The notes beneath the pieces were generated by a model that saw only the letters and a program-made list of their open reading frames with translations, was not told where the DNA came from and made no database searches. From Dryococelus australis (taxonomy: Eukaryota > Arthropoda > Insecta > Phasmatodea > Phasmatidae), in assembly GCA_029891345.1 (NCBI GenBank), contig CM056993.1, forward strand, positions 110,103,800 through 110,167,799: 64,000 nt of DNA. Direction: 5' to 3'. This document shows positions 21,655-34,129 of this stretch, piece by piece (position 1 is the stretch's first letter; every line of letters begins with the position of its first letter). The position numbers and the translations under genes were made by a program.

Positions 21655-22803
21655 TAGGGGTGGACAAATGCCAAGTAAAAATAGAAAAATAGTACCTACT
21701 TTAAATTCACACTTTACCCAGTGCTTTAGAAAAGGTAACACACACACATACACACACAGTTACTCTGTTTTTTGGTGAAACAATATATTTAGCTCTGATA
21801 GTCAAGTTCGCACTACACAGAAGGTTAACCCCTCCCCTCCTCGCCCTTTCCATTTCCAGCATCACACAGTTGCGCTTTTGCACCTATTCACCCACCTCCT
21901 GCGACCTTAATCCCTACCCCCTTCCCCCCTCTCTCTCTCCGGCATCACATAGTTACGCCAAATACAGCAGAGAACTCTTCTGTATTTGGTTACACTTAGC
22001 ACCTGTTCAACACCCTTCTCCTTTGGACAACACCCTTCTCCTTTGGACATTCATTGATATTGTTTACAACAATTCTTCAAGAGTATCGGTAACAGCGATT
22101 AGTCATTTTGAAAGTTTTGGTAGCAGCAGTTGTTTGTTTTCATTGTCCGTGCTTTCAGATAGATTTTCAGAAGCATTTCTATAGTCTTTAAACTTAAGTC
22201 TTCTGATGCCAAGTAGTATTTTAAAACAAAATATTCCAAACGAACACGTGGAGCAAGAAATCAAGTCACTTGCAATAAATACAATTTCTTTTTGCATCAT
22301 GATTCTGCATCAAATAATATCTGTGATTTCTCTTCTTGGGGAATTTAAACTATGGGAAGCCAAACGAAGAAGATACCAAAAGACCAAGTAAATACCAGAG
22401 ACAGTGCTTGAAGTATGGATGACTGTGATGCTGACATATTCCCAACAATTTGTGTGTACTATTCCTGTCAGTGTTGCTCCAGCCGAACGCTTTTCTTCTA
22501 CTCTCCCGGGAGTCAAATTTTGGGTTAGATCAAGAATGACTGAGGAGCAGTTTAATGGTCTTTGCCTGTTATACGTTTTTGTACATAGACACTTGAAAAT
22601 TGATCCTGAAAAATTATAAATAGATATGCTAAAGAGAAAGTTTGGCACTTTGAACTTTTTAATGAAACTGAATTATTTTGCCACATGTATCATGACTCAA
22701 TTAAAATATTGTAACACTTAGAATAGTAATTTTTACAGTATGTTTTATTTTTATAATTAATATCCCCCAACCCACCTGAACATCAAGACTAGATCCGCCC
22801 CTG
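21655..22803 (+). mobile_element. hAT-2 deletion derivative, 1,149 bp
   Basis: Left end TAGGGGTGGA, right end (reverse complement) CAGGGGCGGATCTAG: an hAT-type terminus with matching octamer duplications on both sides. Only the C-terminal part of the transposase remains. A 20-bp tandem duplication (ACACCCTTCTCCTTTGGACA twice, about 22009-22049) lies inside. The loss of the zinc finger and catalytic core makes it a non-autonomous internal deletion product. Confidence 0.85.
22330..22625 (+). pseudogene. hAT-2 transposase dimerisation domain fragment
   Basis: The frame reads L-G-E-F-K-L-W-E-A-K-R-R-R-Y-Q (about 22340-22385), then after one stop and a shift P-V-S-V-A-P-A-E-R-F-S-S-T-L (about 22463-22505), W-V-R-S-R-M-T-E-E-Q-F-N-G-L-C-L-L-Y-V (about 22521-22577) and H-L-K-I-D-P-E-K-L to the stop at 22617. 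This is the conserved hAT C-terminal dimerisation block of the ZMYM1/P52rIPK-like transposases, with A-E-R intact. It is distinct from hAT-1, whose equivalent block differs. Confidence 0.88.
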
Positions 22804-22811
22804 GTCATGGT
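22804..22811. repeat. hAT-2 target-site duplication, right copy
   Basis: GTCATGGT directly after the right terminus ending CCGCCCCTG. Confidence 0.85.
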
Positions 22812-24330
22812 TTTGCTAGTTGATTTCAATATCTGTGTGAACTGTATGTGAGCACATTTTGTGTGGAATTTGCTTGTTAATTTCACATGAGCGTGAATGG
22901 AAGGTCTTGTGATATTTTTTTATCACGTAAAAGCAGCTCAGTAGTAAAATAATGAAATGCTACAGTTCATCCTTGCAATGGACTTACTACATTCATGACT
23001 ATGTTAATTTAATAACTTTAAACTGAACATAGGTACGTATGTTCTTTGTTTCCAGTGATTTCCCACTGCAGTTGTTTTCACTGGTGATATACACATCAAA
23101 TGCTATCTTCAACCAAACAATTGGACCAAAACCAGCAGATACAGGAATTTCCCGGAGGTGATAAAATAAACATAGGACTTTGAGCAGGAGCTGAAGTACA
23201 ACTCAAGACATTAATTTCAACAGAGTTTTTCACAAAATGGCATTGTGATGTTTTTTAAATTATTTATATATTTTTATAACAGAATTATGATTGTTACTAT
23301 TTATATTATTTATTTGTTCCTCGCAAAATAGGTGTACAGAAATTATTCTTTAGTTAATATGGTTATACAGTTTACGGTAAACTATATTTTCAGAAGTGTA
23401 CTGGTTATATGATATGTAGTGTTGTATTAGATATTCAAATGGTCAGTGTTTATAACAGTATGTATCATCAGGTCAGCAGGCAGTATGTAGTGTACTAGCA
23501 AGAAGTGCATTTTGTAAAAAAAGAAACACAACAAATATTCAATTTAACGTAAGTGCGAGAGTGTTTTTCAAAGCATAATTTTTCAGAAAGGTTCAAGTTC
23601 CCTGCAGTGTTGTTTCAACTATCAGTTTATTATGCACTACTCACAAATAATCAGACATCAGATGATTCTGTTATAAAGTCAGTTAGATATTTTAATTGTG
23701 CTAGTCATCTTACTGTAGCATAAAATGCTACAATCAATGATTTTTCAATTTTCAAGTAGTACCTGTGACCAAGAAAAAAGATTCAGCATAATTAATTTGC
23801 ATACATTCATACATACAAACACAAATACACAAAGAATTTATTTTTTATCTGTTCACATAAATGTTTGATAAAGGAAGGAAAATGTACTATTTGTGAAAAC
23901 AGAGTTCAAAGAAATGATCCCAGAATGGTATTGTAACTCTGACACTAACAAGTTTCCAGTTTTGGGATATAATTGAGAGTTCAAGTTGGATGATGTAGGC
24001 TCAAATAACGTTTGGATTCGTCGTCTTCACCAAAATTTTCCCTGCAGGTTTAATGGTGATGGTATGTAAAGTATTTGTAACTATCTAATGTTTAGTGATG
24101 GGCAGTGCTTGTATGTATTGTATGAATCACATCTCCATCAAATTAGTCGTTGTAACCATACAATTATTTTAATGTATCAAAACATTACACTTTTGTATTA
24201 ATTTTAACAAACATCCAAATTAGCCAAAGTTCCTGGCTAACTGTAATTATTGTGAATATAATTATGCATGTGCTATTTTTGTAATTTGTTGTGATGCAGT
24301 ATTCACTAATAGCTTACAGATACCAGCATG
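22812..24330. other. AT-rich DNA, no gene seen
   Basis: No open frame of interest and no terminal repeats recognised. Likely intergenic or intronic. Confidence 0.5.
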
Positions 24331-24332
24331 CT

Positions 24333-25437
24333 GTATTTCGGCATGTATAGGCTGCACATTTTTTACAAAAAAAAAAGACTACAAAAAGTGGGGTGTGGCT
24401 CATTATGAGATATTGGCATTTAAAAAAAAATTCCCCCAAAACATGTCTAGAAATTTTTTAGCAATCAGTACGCTTTAATGTTTTGACTTAATTTCTAAGC
24501 AAATCAAAGAAATAATAAGAACAAATGAATAGCTCATCACTCACATGTATAAAAAAACTTTGCATATAGCCACATATAATGTAAACGACCATGCTCACTT
24601 GGCACACACTTTAGTAATATAAGTACGGTATTGCACAACAGCAAGACTCAAAACTCATTAACAATACCAGTAACTAATTGAAAACTGTAAATGGAAAACT
24701 ATACAAGGCCAGGAATGGGGAGGAAACAGTGACATGTGGGTAAGGTTACTTCTACTACAAGTTGGGAAGATCAATGTTAATTTTTGCCACTAGGTAAGCT
24801 GCAAGCGCTATTGCTGCATGTGTACCTGATTTACTCTATTTGCTATATTAAAAAACAGGATAATTATAATAACCGTAAATCAAATTTAAATATAACTTTG
24901 TAACTAACTAAAACCTTGATCTTTTATTATTCGCTTAAATTTTTAATTAAAAGTTACCTTTTGGATTACTGCACCCCTACCGGCGTAAACTTTCCCTGGG
25001 TGAAACTCTCCCATAAGAAATAAAGTTTTGTTCCCAACCGGAGTAGAATAAACCTTAACATGGGCAACACAAACAAGTGAAAGCAACAAGAAAAGGGGTG
25101 GAGGGATTGTGGCGACAGAATGGTGCGACAAGGTCAAAGTCCTCACTTCTGCAGCTACTCATGCTCTTTTTCTGTCTGGTGGAATACTGTGCTGTTGCCA
25201 CTTTTCAGCACGCAGAGACCAGCCGGCGCGACAATGATACACTAAATTGTAAACTAATTAGTTTGATGTGGCCATAGTTTGCTGTTGCCATGCTGGTTGG
25301 CCTCCGCTCTAGCATGTTGAGGCCCGTAAATATTTATGGGAATACAAAAATTCAATGCGGCTTATACTTGAAATATTAATTATCTCTAATCCTTCATCAA
25401 AAACTTCTGGTGCGGCCTATACACTCCAAAATATGGT
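24333..25437. mobile_element. TIR element (MITE-like), 1,105 bp
   Basis: Left terminus TATTTCGGCATGTATAGGCT; the reverse complement of the right terminus reads ATATTTTGGAGTGTATAGGC, an inverted repeat of about 25 bp (right arm 25411-25438). Its left interior recurs at 52556-52770 and its right interior at 34130-34550 and 43140-43440, so this is a family with at least four members here. No transposase is encoded. The superfamily is unclear; the termini do not match the pogo or hAT ends seen elsewhere in the window. Confidence 0.75.
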
Positions 25438-26992
25438 ATGTTTTAGATGGTGTTGAAAAACATCCCATGGAAACCCAGGCTGCTCTGTGCCTGAACTGAA
25501 TATTTCCTTACTTGTGATACAGTATGGGAGGTAGGGTTTGGTCCAAGGAATGAGTCATTGGCTCTTCAACTGCGTAGAATACTGCCAATCTGACAGGTTC
25601 TCACGTAGTCAGGTTCGTTGCTGGGGTGCTTTGTAGAGGAAGCATGTAGTTAACATTGAGTCAACACAACTAGTCATTAAAGGACATCATTCAGTGCTCC
25701 ATACACAAAGTTTCTTGAGTTTGTGTACCACTTTTTCCTCGCCTGGCTTGCACCATGACATGTTGGGTCAATTCTGATGCAGCACAGTTTACAGCTGCCT
25801 TTAGTGGGGCAAGTTTATCTTAATGGTAACATCCATCTAAAAATCTGTTCACCTCCCCTCCCCGGCAGTATGTTAGGCATCAATTGGAGATGAACCTTAC
25901 TATCAAGTGAATTAACTAGACTGGTAACCGTATGGAGTTGGTCTTTATTTTGTGTATTTGTTGCCTGCTGATTCCGTAGCCCAGGGCCCTGCAGTAAAGG
26001 CACTCCTGCTTGGCTGGGGAACTTCACAATACTGGCATGATTAGCTTTAGTGTGTATCCAATGACAGCGGAGCATAATGGCCTACTAGCCCTCATCGCAT
26101 TGATTTAAATATCCTTACAGAAGATCATCATACCAGCCAACATTCACGAAAATAGTGCACCATGAGCATATTCTCTTACACATTCCCATCCATCACTCAC
26201 ATGTAGCTCTCCTCATGCCACGTCCCGACTTGCAGTGAAGCTTAGACCACAGGCTCAACTCTGCACCATTGGCCTAGACCCGTACAGTCTATTTCATCTA
26301 AGAAATCAATTCTTTTGACAGATTGTGTAGTAGTAGTAGCCAGTAAACAGACAATGTAACATTCCACCGCTACATGGTTTCCACCCGACTGTCAAAATAT
26401 TTTTTGTCTGTAATGACTGACATTGATGAGATGATGAGCACTACCCACCTACACCAAAACCTTTCTCTCAGTTGTTCAAGCATAGATAATGATAAGATTA
26501 TAAATTTTGCTTCAGAGATTGTGTATCATGGCAACAGACATAAGTTAAAATCCATAGTTTATTCACTTGAAAAGTTGAAATCCTCTTGTCCAGAAAACAG
26601 AGATAATACATCATAATGCTTATGGAAAATTAGCGATATTATAGCGTTAATATGATTTCAAGGGTAATATGTTCATAATATTATTACAATTCTTCTGTCA
26701 AATCCGTTCTAATGGTCACAATATATTGAAAAAATTATCCGTATTGTGGTTCTTATGGAGTAGTATTTTGAATGTTGCAGTGTGTGTCTGAAATTTGGAA
26801 ATATTAGGCATTCTGGGAAATTGTGAGAGTACATTTTCATTCATAATAATGTACTTTAAAATTAAAAGTGGCATCTGCTTGTCGAAAAGGTGAAATTGGG
26901 TAGTTTACTGCTAGGTATATATAATGAGGCTATTTATAAATTAACTGTGGTACCGAGTGCTCCTAGATAATATATCACATTAACATAAATAT
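25438..26992. other. No recognised gene; uncharacterised moderately GC-rich block 25,560-26,330
   Basis: The block is open on the minus strand for 86 codons at 25815-26075, but I recognise no domain and both strands contain stops around it. The region after 26,600 is AT-rich. It might be an old retroelement piece. Confidence 0.35.
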
Positions 26993-27308
26993 TACAGTGA
27001 AACCTCATTAATTCGAAGTGGTCGGGACCTAATTGCTTGACTTCAAATTATCGAATTTAAATAAAGTTTGTTTATGTGTATTAAAGAAATGCACATTGTC
27101 CCTTTTCTAAGTAAACACAATTACGGGCCGGAAATAACTACCCTCTCAAAGTTTAACCCTGGTTTGGGAACCATAAAATTTTTGGTTCAAAAAAGGCAAA
27201 AATTTGAAGGTAATAGCCCAAAAAATAAGTTTGTTGCATTTATCGTGGTTATTAATTATATGTTCACTTGTAGTAAAATATAGGTGTTGTAATTATTGCC
27301 TTTAATTG

Positions 27309-27557
27309 TTATGCCAAAATATCCAAAATATTTAAAAAATGGCGAAGTTTGGTTAAATACTGCAGCAGTGGTAGCCAGTATCCTCTCACTCCATCTACTA
27401 TAAATGCACTTCCGATGAATGTTGATAAAGTTGAAAGAGAAATGCCGTATGCTTGCTGAGTTTCAGTTTTACTCATCTTGTGTCTGTCCACTTCCGTGAT
27501 TATTTCAAATTTTTTTGAAATAGACTTTGCAGTATACTATCACGTTTTCTCGCTCAT
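27309..27557 (-). pseudogene. pogo/Tigger transposase N-terminal HTH (broken)
   Basis: The minus-strand frame starts M-S-E-K-T at 27557, has two stops, then reads A-K-S-I-S-K-K-F-E-I-I-T-E-V-D and K-M-S-K-T-E-T-Q-Q-A-Y-G-I-S-L-S-T-L-S-T-F-I. This is the CENP-B/pogo N-terminal helix-turn-helix, which binds the element ends. Similarity stops after the second helix; the CENP-B HTH2 and DDE catalytic domains are absent. It supports the orientation of the enclosing element. Confidence 0.8.
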
Positions 27558-27839
27558 GTTGTTTATAACACAATAATACGTACATTATTTTGCTTGCCAT
27601 GAACTTTTTTGACTCGCTCAAGACTAAGTTGTCAATCTTTAAATCTTCGCAAACAAGTGCCTCCTGGAATTTTTTTTTTCTATTATGGCGATTGGAAAGG
27701 GGAGACGTCTAGGGAGTCCAGCAAGGTGATGGGTATTTTGTATGGGTTTGGGGTCACAGCTCTGGTGTCAGTTCTCAATCCCACACTGCCTGGCCAGCCA
27801 GCCGAGCACTGGAGCCAAGTGTCGTGCTGTTTTTGTGTC

Positions 27840-28400
27840 AAGCAGTACCCCTCGTTTAGCTGGGTCTGGCCTCTCCTTCATCTTTGCTCCCTCCCCTGCG
27901 CTGCATTCTACCCTCAACCTGCTGTCCGTCATCCCTCCCCTTAGCCACACCACTATGCCCCCATCCTGCCATATCCACATCGCTAATCTCCTTTTCACTC
28001 TCCCCCATCAAGCCACACCCACACCGCACCAAGCTTCCTTCCATCCTCCTCCCCCCCCAACTTACTTTGTACATAGACACTACTCTAAGCTCTCTTCCAC
28101 ACCCCTACTCTCTTTTTCATCTTTTCTTCTTCTTCCTTCTCACTTTGTATATCTTCCTATCATCTGCAGTCTCATCCTCTTGCTCCTAACACCCCCTCCC
28201 TCTATAGGCGCAACTGTCACAACAGGCAGCCCGGAATTTTCTTTGTTCTACTCTCCTTAACTTCACGCACTGCGTAGCACTAGCTGTTACATCTTTTCAC
28301 CTTCTTCAGCAAGCCGAAGAGGTGACAAAAACCAGTCAACACACGTGAAAACACTGGCACAATCAATAACATCACTGGCGGGCTGCGCTAGTGGCTGCGT
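27840..28400. repeat. Pyrimidine-rich repeat, copy 1 (partner 29.85-30.25 kb)
   Basis: Strongly C/T-rich on the plus strand. Landmarks TGGGTCTG, CTCTTGCTCCTAACACCC, TGTTCTACTCTCC and CACAATCAATAACATCACT recur in order at 29590-30240 (the last as CACAATCAATGACCTCACTG). Apparent open frames here are low-complexity artefacts. Related tails are visible at 52050-52200 and 57880-58140. Confidence 0.7.
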
Positions 28401-29181
28401 TAGCTGATTGCTGTGCCGCCACCCATTGCTGGTTTTCTTCCATGCACTCGTGATAGTGTAGGCGATGTATGTTTATCATCATAATTATTATAGCTTTGAT
28501 TAATTAATCTGAACTTCACATACACTTTTGGATGAAATCCAACTTCGAATTACATAAAAGGTGAATTTTGAATTAACCAAACTTAAAAGCATATAAAATC
28601 CTATTCTTCTGTTTGGAGGTAAATAAACACTTAGAATTATATATGATTTTGAATTAATAAACTTCAAATTAGCAAGGTTTTACTGTATTTGCCATAAAAA
28701 TTATGCCATCACAAAACAATATGTGGTTTTAATAAATAAATAACATTAATTTTTACTTTGTTGCTGAAGTGGGAGAGGTAGCACAAAACCCAGACTGGTG
28801 TGCCAGTCTCAGAAGCCTCGGTGATTACAAGTTGAATTGAAATTATTAGCTAGCAGAATTGCTGCACCACACAGAAGTATCGTATTTACCGCATTGTAAG
28901 CCAAACTTTTTTAAAATCAAATAGAATCTTTTAAAGTCGTGCCTCTGCTTAGAATTGGGAAAGGCAATATTTTATACAGTTTTGACCAAGCACATATATA
29001 TGAAACAAGCTGATGAAATGGACAGTGTATATTTACCAGTACCATTGCAGCTGTATTTATATAACTAAATAAAATAGAAGTGTCTGTCTGTGGTTTTCTA
29101 ATTTTCCACTTTTAATTATTTTTTCATATAGTATAATTGATTACTAAGCCATATCTAATATAAATTTTTTTCACACGCGCG

Positions 29182-29296
<115 letters not shown>

Positions 29297-29849
29297 CCCC
29301 AGGACTAACTTAGTCTTTCTTTCATCGAGTTATCTCAAACGGTTCCAAAACTATGATGATGAGGGATGTACATAGGTACTGGGATTAAGCTTTTCTTAGG
29401 ATTACTGCATGAAAAAGAGTATTTTAAAAAAAGTTCCTTCATTTCTCCTTTCTTTTTGTGTATGGGCTGTCCTTTCCTTCCCAAGAGCTATTCCAAATCC
29501 TAAATGTCATGTGTACGAAGTAACACAGGAAAGCTAGTTACTAATATGATAAAATGGTCCCAGTTAATAAAAATGTGCAGTTTGTGTGTCAAGCGCACCC
29601 CCTTATTGCTTGGCTGGGTCTGACCTCGAACAAGGTCATGGCAGCATTCGTGGAGTTAATATGTCTAGTCCACAATGGCACTGCCATATCTGCAACCTAC
29701 CAGTTCCATTAGTAAAATCCCAAAACTACCACAGTGTACAGCTTCTGCTGTAAAGTAAAAAAACAGTGTTTCTAATACCAGTACTTTGAGATGCTATTTC
29801 ATAGTTTAAACAGCATCAACTACATTCCTTTATTCCCCTCTATTACGCA

Positions 29850-30250
29850 TCACTCTGCTGTGCCATGCTCTTCCTCCAACCCTCATTTCCCTGCTGCTTG
29901 CCAGCCGCTCCCTCTACTTCCACCTGGCTCCCTTCCTCCCCCACACATCCACACCACTCCAATCTCCCTTCCACACCTCTACTCTTTTTTTTTCATCTTT
30001 TTTTCCCTCTGCCACACCCCTGCAACACATCTGTATTCTAACCCTCTTGCTCCTAACACCCTCACCCCCTTTTCACGCATCCCTCACAACATGCAGCCAA
30101 ATTTTCATTGTCCTACTCTCCCTATCTTCACCTGGCTTGGCACTAGTTGCCAATTCTTTTTGCCACTTCCGCTCCCTTTCCTCTTCCCCTGACAACCAGT
30201 CACCGGAAGTGAAAACTGTAGCACAATCAATGACCTCACTGCGTGCTCTC
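29850..30250. repeat. Pyrimidine-rich repeat, copy 2
   Basis: Same order of blocks as 27840-28400, C/T-rich on the plus strand. The 133-codon open frame here is a by-product of the composition. Confidence 0.7.
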
Positions 30251-30379
30251 AGCTGATAGAGTGCGGAAAGTTTAAAATTCAGCTTGCATTCAGTGCCATG
30301 TTATTTTCTTTTTCCGAAGTGTTAAAAGTTAGGGGTCGGCTTACATTCGGAGTCGGTTCAATTATATACAATGTATTAC

Positions 30380-31915
30380 TTTAAAGAATATATAGAGCTC
30401 ATGGAAAATATAAACCTCTGAGGATTCATTTGTATATTTATATTTTACACATGAAAAATGATTCATTCATGGGAGAATGACTTCCAAAGCTACGTGCTGG
30501 TCAACAGATGGCAGTACAGTTGCCTATTCTGCTGCTGTACTCTATCGCGTCCTTTTAAAAGTAAATTTTTCTTCTCGTACGGGCTTAAAACTACTTGGGT
30601 TTGAAATGTATTGTGTAAAATTAATGTAGAAAAATTTGAAAAATACTCTGACATATCTGTGGCCTCTGTTTGAAGTGTGGAGATGGCAACGTAGGCACTA
30701 GCTACAGTGTATGAAGAAGAGAGAAACAAAGCAAAACTATCAAACATGGTTTAAATTCCATCACATTTGAAACACGTACACATTATTTTAAAATAAAGTT
30801 TAATTTGTTACACTAATAACAGCTGTTGTGTAACGATACAGGATTTTGTAACTGGGATGTTGTTAGTTTCATTTATTACACATTGCCACACTGGCTGTCA
30901 AAAATTTGAATTCTTATATGAAATAGACTTATGTCAAGAGTTTGTACATATTATAACAAAAAAGATGGTGCTCACCTGTGTGTAATAAAAATGCTGGTTT
31001 GTTGTATGGTGTTAATGCAACTATATTTTAACCAAGAAAGCTACTCGATAAATAATGTAAGCAGCAGTTCAGTGGGTCGATTCAGATTTGTTTTTGCCCC
31101 ATCGTAAGAAAGACATGACATAGGGAAGAAGTTTGACGACAAAATGCAACTACCGATCCATTTATGACATGACCCACACATGGCAGCAACGTCTCATTTA
31201 TGATGCCAAAATTTGGCCACCTTCAGTATGTGATTGCATTAATAAATAACAGCAAATTTATACTGAGGGACTTTTCAATGTAATAAGCAACACTTCATTG
31301 CAACCACCTTAATACTTTCTTCTATGAATTAATGTGTAACCATTTCTGTGCATATGTGTGCTAATTTCTTCATGCTGCACCATTGGTAAGTAAATAAACA
31401 CAAAAAATGTATTGAACTGTTTAAAAGCAGCAACATACACTCTCAGTTTAAAAATTAACTGATAGATAGCGGGAAGACTGTACACTCATTAAAAAAATTT
31501 TGCAACAAAGAGTGATAAAGTTGACATCTTTGTATACTGTAATGCATATTAGCTCATGAAATATTATAGACTAAAGCTTTCACTGGTATGTTAAAATTTC
31601 AAATTTTGAGTCACAATAAACTGTGTAGTAAGTCAGTGAGGAAACTAATAAAAAATTGCAATGCTTATTCATAGTGTGTCATGCGAATTTTACATTTCGA
31701 TAAAAATATCATCTCCCTAATTAGTAAAGTTCCACAACCAATAGGCCATAAAAAAGCCACTATAGAACATCAAATAAACCACGTACATAAATTGTTAATT
31801 ACCTTTGGCACTGCATACATACAGAGTCACTTTAATATCCAAACAGCAGTCTTTAAATATGGTGTTGCACCAAGAGAGGGGCACGTTATAGTACAACTTT
31901 GCCATGTTTCCGCTG
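30380..31915. other. AT-rich DNA, no gene seen
   Basis: An 85-codon minus-strand frame at 30490-30747 has no recognisable domain. Nothing else stands out. Confidence 0.5.
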
Positions 31916-31922
31916 TTGGGTA

Positions 31923-32175
31923 GGGGCCTTGGTAGTGTAGTGGTCAGCCTACTTACCTTTCATTTTTGTTACTAAAGTTCAATTCCCGGCAGGGCCGCTC
32001 TAGGATTTTCACATGTGGGAATTGTGCTAGGTGATGAACTGCTGGTGTGCTGGGTTTCATGGGGCTCTTCTGTTTCCCCGTCCTTGCATTCCCCACTGCT
32101 CCGTACACGCCTCACTTTGCCCTCATCAGCTCTCAAGACCTCAGTTTTAAGAGTCCACTCTGCTGTTGGTGCTTA
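31923..32175 (+). repeat. tRNA-derived SINE (tRNA-Val-like head)
   Basis: Bases 31923-31994 resemble a tRNA gene: box A GTAGTGTAGTGG at about 31932-31943 and box B AGTTCAATTCC at 31976-31986, the internal RNA polymerase III promoter. The GTAGTGTAGTGGT and ACTTACCT spacing is closest to tRNA-Val. The anticodon arm does not fold properly, so it is not a working tRNA gene. About 180 bp of unrelated body follow, as in SINEs. Poly-A or simple-repeat tail is not clear. Confidence 0.75.
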
Positions 32176-32236
32176 GTTCTAGTGTGTGTAGAGCCGTTAG
32201 AGTAGGTACTTGATAGTTGTGAGCATCAGTAGAACA

Positions 32237-33345
32237 ATGGCTCATAAAACGTTTAATACAACCTTCGTGCAAAGGCAGCTGGTGATATTCCACCATGTCA
32301 AGGTACGGTCTTACTGGGATATTTCCAGATTGCTTAATATAAGTAAAAGTACACTGTTTGACATAGTATGGCGATTTGAGAAAGTAAACAGGATTGTGTC
32401 AGTAAACTTGAAAAATTGAATGCACATGACAAACACAAAGTGATTCGCAAGGTGTAGCAGAACCCAAAAAATAAGTTCACCGAAACTAGCAAGCAGCACA
32501 ATTTTGGGAAGAAACAGGCAAGCAGGTACTTCCTGAAACTATTCCAATGCATGTTGAGGAAAGAAGGGTATAATGGAAGGGTAGCTATGAGAAAACATTG
32601 TATTTGCTAACTTGCACTTTCATATGCCGCCAGTACATGTTACATGATGTGGTGTTCACAAACAAATCTTCAACCTGTACAGGTGTAATAGGAAAGTTGT
32701 AGTGTGGTGACTAGCAAATACGGAGCTCGATATTCAGAACCTTAAGCCCACAGTAAATCATGGCAGTGGGAATGGGTTGGTAAGGGGGTGCATGTCCTCT
32801 GCTGAAGTTGGTAAACGGGTATTTATTTGTTGGATAATGACAAAGGTGGTTTGTCTGAACATTCTCAAGGATCATCGTTACACGAAAGTGCAGAAAATTA
32901 GGGATCAGATATAGCACTTTAAGTTTTACCAAGATAATGATCCTAAGCACAAAGCCAATGTTGTAAGGGAATTATTTCAATATAATTGCCCCAAAGTACT
33001 TGAAACCCCTCCTCAGAGTCCCAATTTTAGTTCCATAGTTAAACTATGGGATAATCGAGATGGCAAAGTGCGCACCATCCATGCCTCTAAATTCCAAAGA
33101 CGATTTAAAGAATGCACAACAGTCTGCATCAGGGGACATTTCTTCTCAGTATACCCAGACGCTGGTTGCAAGTATGCCAAAACATTTACAGGCAGTTATT
33201 GGCCGAAAAGAATTTGCCACCAGGTATTATGAATGTGGTTCATGTAAAAGTACACAGTTGTTGCCACAGTGTCTGAATATTAAAGTGATTGTATGCAGTG
33301 TAGTAAGTAATTTACTATTATGTGATGTATTTGACATTCTATAGC
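32237..33345 (+). pseudogene. Tc1-2 transposase relic
   Basis: Second, different Tc1-family transposase. N-terminal M-A-H-K-T and helix-turn-helix (D-I-S-R-L-L-N-I-S-K-S-T-L-F-D-I-V) at 32237-32420. First catalytic motif reads F-T-N-K-S (32655-32669) where F-S-D-E-S is expected, aspartate to asparagine at 32661-32663. The second, Y-Q-D-N-D-P-K-H, keeps D at 32933-32935. The third has valine for glutamate at 33038-33040 in S-I-V-K-L-W, at exactly the DD34E spacing. C-terminal S-M-P-K-H-L-Q-A-V-I is at about 33170-33200. Multiple stops; two of three catalytic residues are lost. Confidence 0.85.
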
Positions 33346-34129
33346 GGTTTTTTATGGACTATTTGGTTGTGGAACTTTATTAATTAGGAAGATATTATTT
33401 TTGTTACACAATGTGTGTACATGTATTTTCTGTATATCTATTTTTAAATAATTTTTAGGTGTCCAAATGTTAATATGAAACACTGTAAATTTTAAACTGA
33501 AAGATTACAATATTTTTAAAGTTAGAAAAATACAGTTTTCTTATTCAAGCAAAGATCCAAAGTATCAGTAGCACCAACTTACGGAAATTTCGAGAATCGG
33601 ACATCATAGTGACGACGGCTTAGACAAGACAGCGCACTAAATCATTCAGAAACATAATACAGTAGAACCTCTCTATTACGATCCCTCACAGTTCCCGAGA
33701 ATAGAGTCGTAATAAAAAATTTGGAAAATTTTTGGCCGATTTTGACGCACCCCTAACCCCTATGTCCCAAACTTGCCATTCTTGGCATGAAGTATGTTCA
33801 ATCGTCTCTAACGCATAAAAAACCACTTTTTAAATTAAATTAAATATAAATATGTATAGTTTAATAGCTGTGCATCTCCCGATTAATTTGATACCCAAGA
33901 TAGGCATATCGGACCACCCCTTGTCATAATAAAGGCCATTAAAAATGTGTGAAAAGATTAGACTACGTATTATTAAAATATAAAGTTATTATTAAAGATC
34001 TATTACGCAGATCTCGTGGGTCATACAGTGCTATGAGGCATGTAGCAATCAAAAAGTTTAGGTGGCGTTGCGCAATACGTATGCACGTGCCATGCTCTCG
34101 CTTTGGTCTGGGCATGTATGTAGCTGGGC

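Larger units (their letters stand above)
26995..28685 (-). mobile_element. pogo/Tigger-like element 1, 1,691 bp
   Basis: Both ends are flanked by TA. Left terminus CAGTGAAACCTCATTAATTC; right terminus, reverse complemented, CAGTAAAACCTTGCTAATTT. CAGTxxAACC termini beside TA are typical of pogo/Tigger elements of the Tc1/mariner superfamily. A pogo-type transposase N-terminus is present on the minus strand. A pyrimidine-rich block of a different repeat (27850-28400) replaces most of the coding interior. Confidence 0.82.

Noticed and set aside
27742-28260. 172-codon proline/serine-rich frame
   Set aside because: Pyrimidine-rich repeat with a second copy at 29.9 kb; no domain, and overlapping frames are equally open.
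29791-30192. 133-codon frame
   Set aside because: Second copy of the same low-complexity repeat.
30490-30747. 85-codon minus-strand gene
   Set aside because: No homology recognised, no promoter or splice signals, and within repeat-rich AT DNA.
31923-31994. Functional tRNA gene
   Set aside because: Box A and B are present but the acceptor and anticodon arms do not pair, and a SINE body follows.
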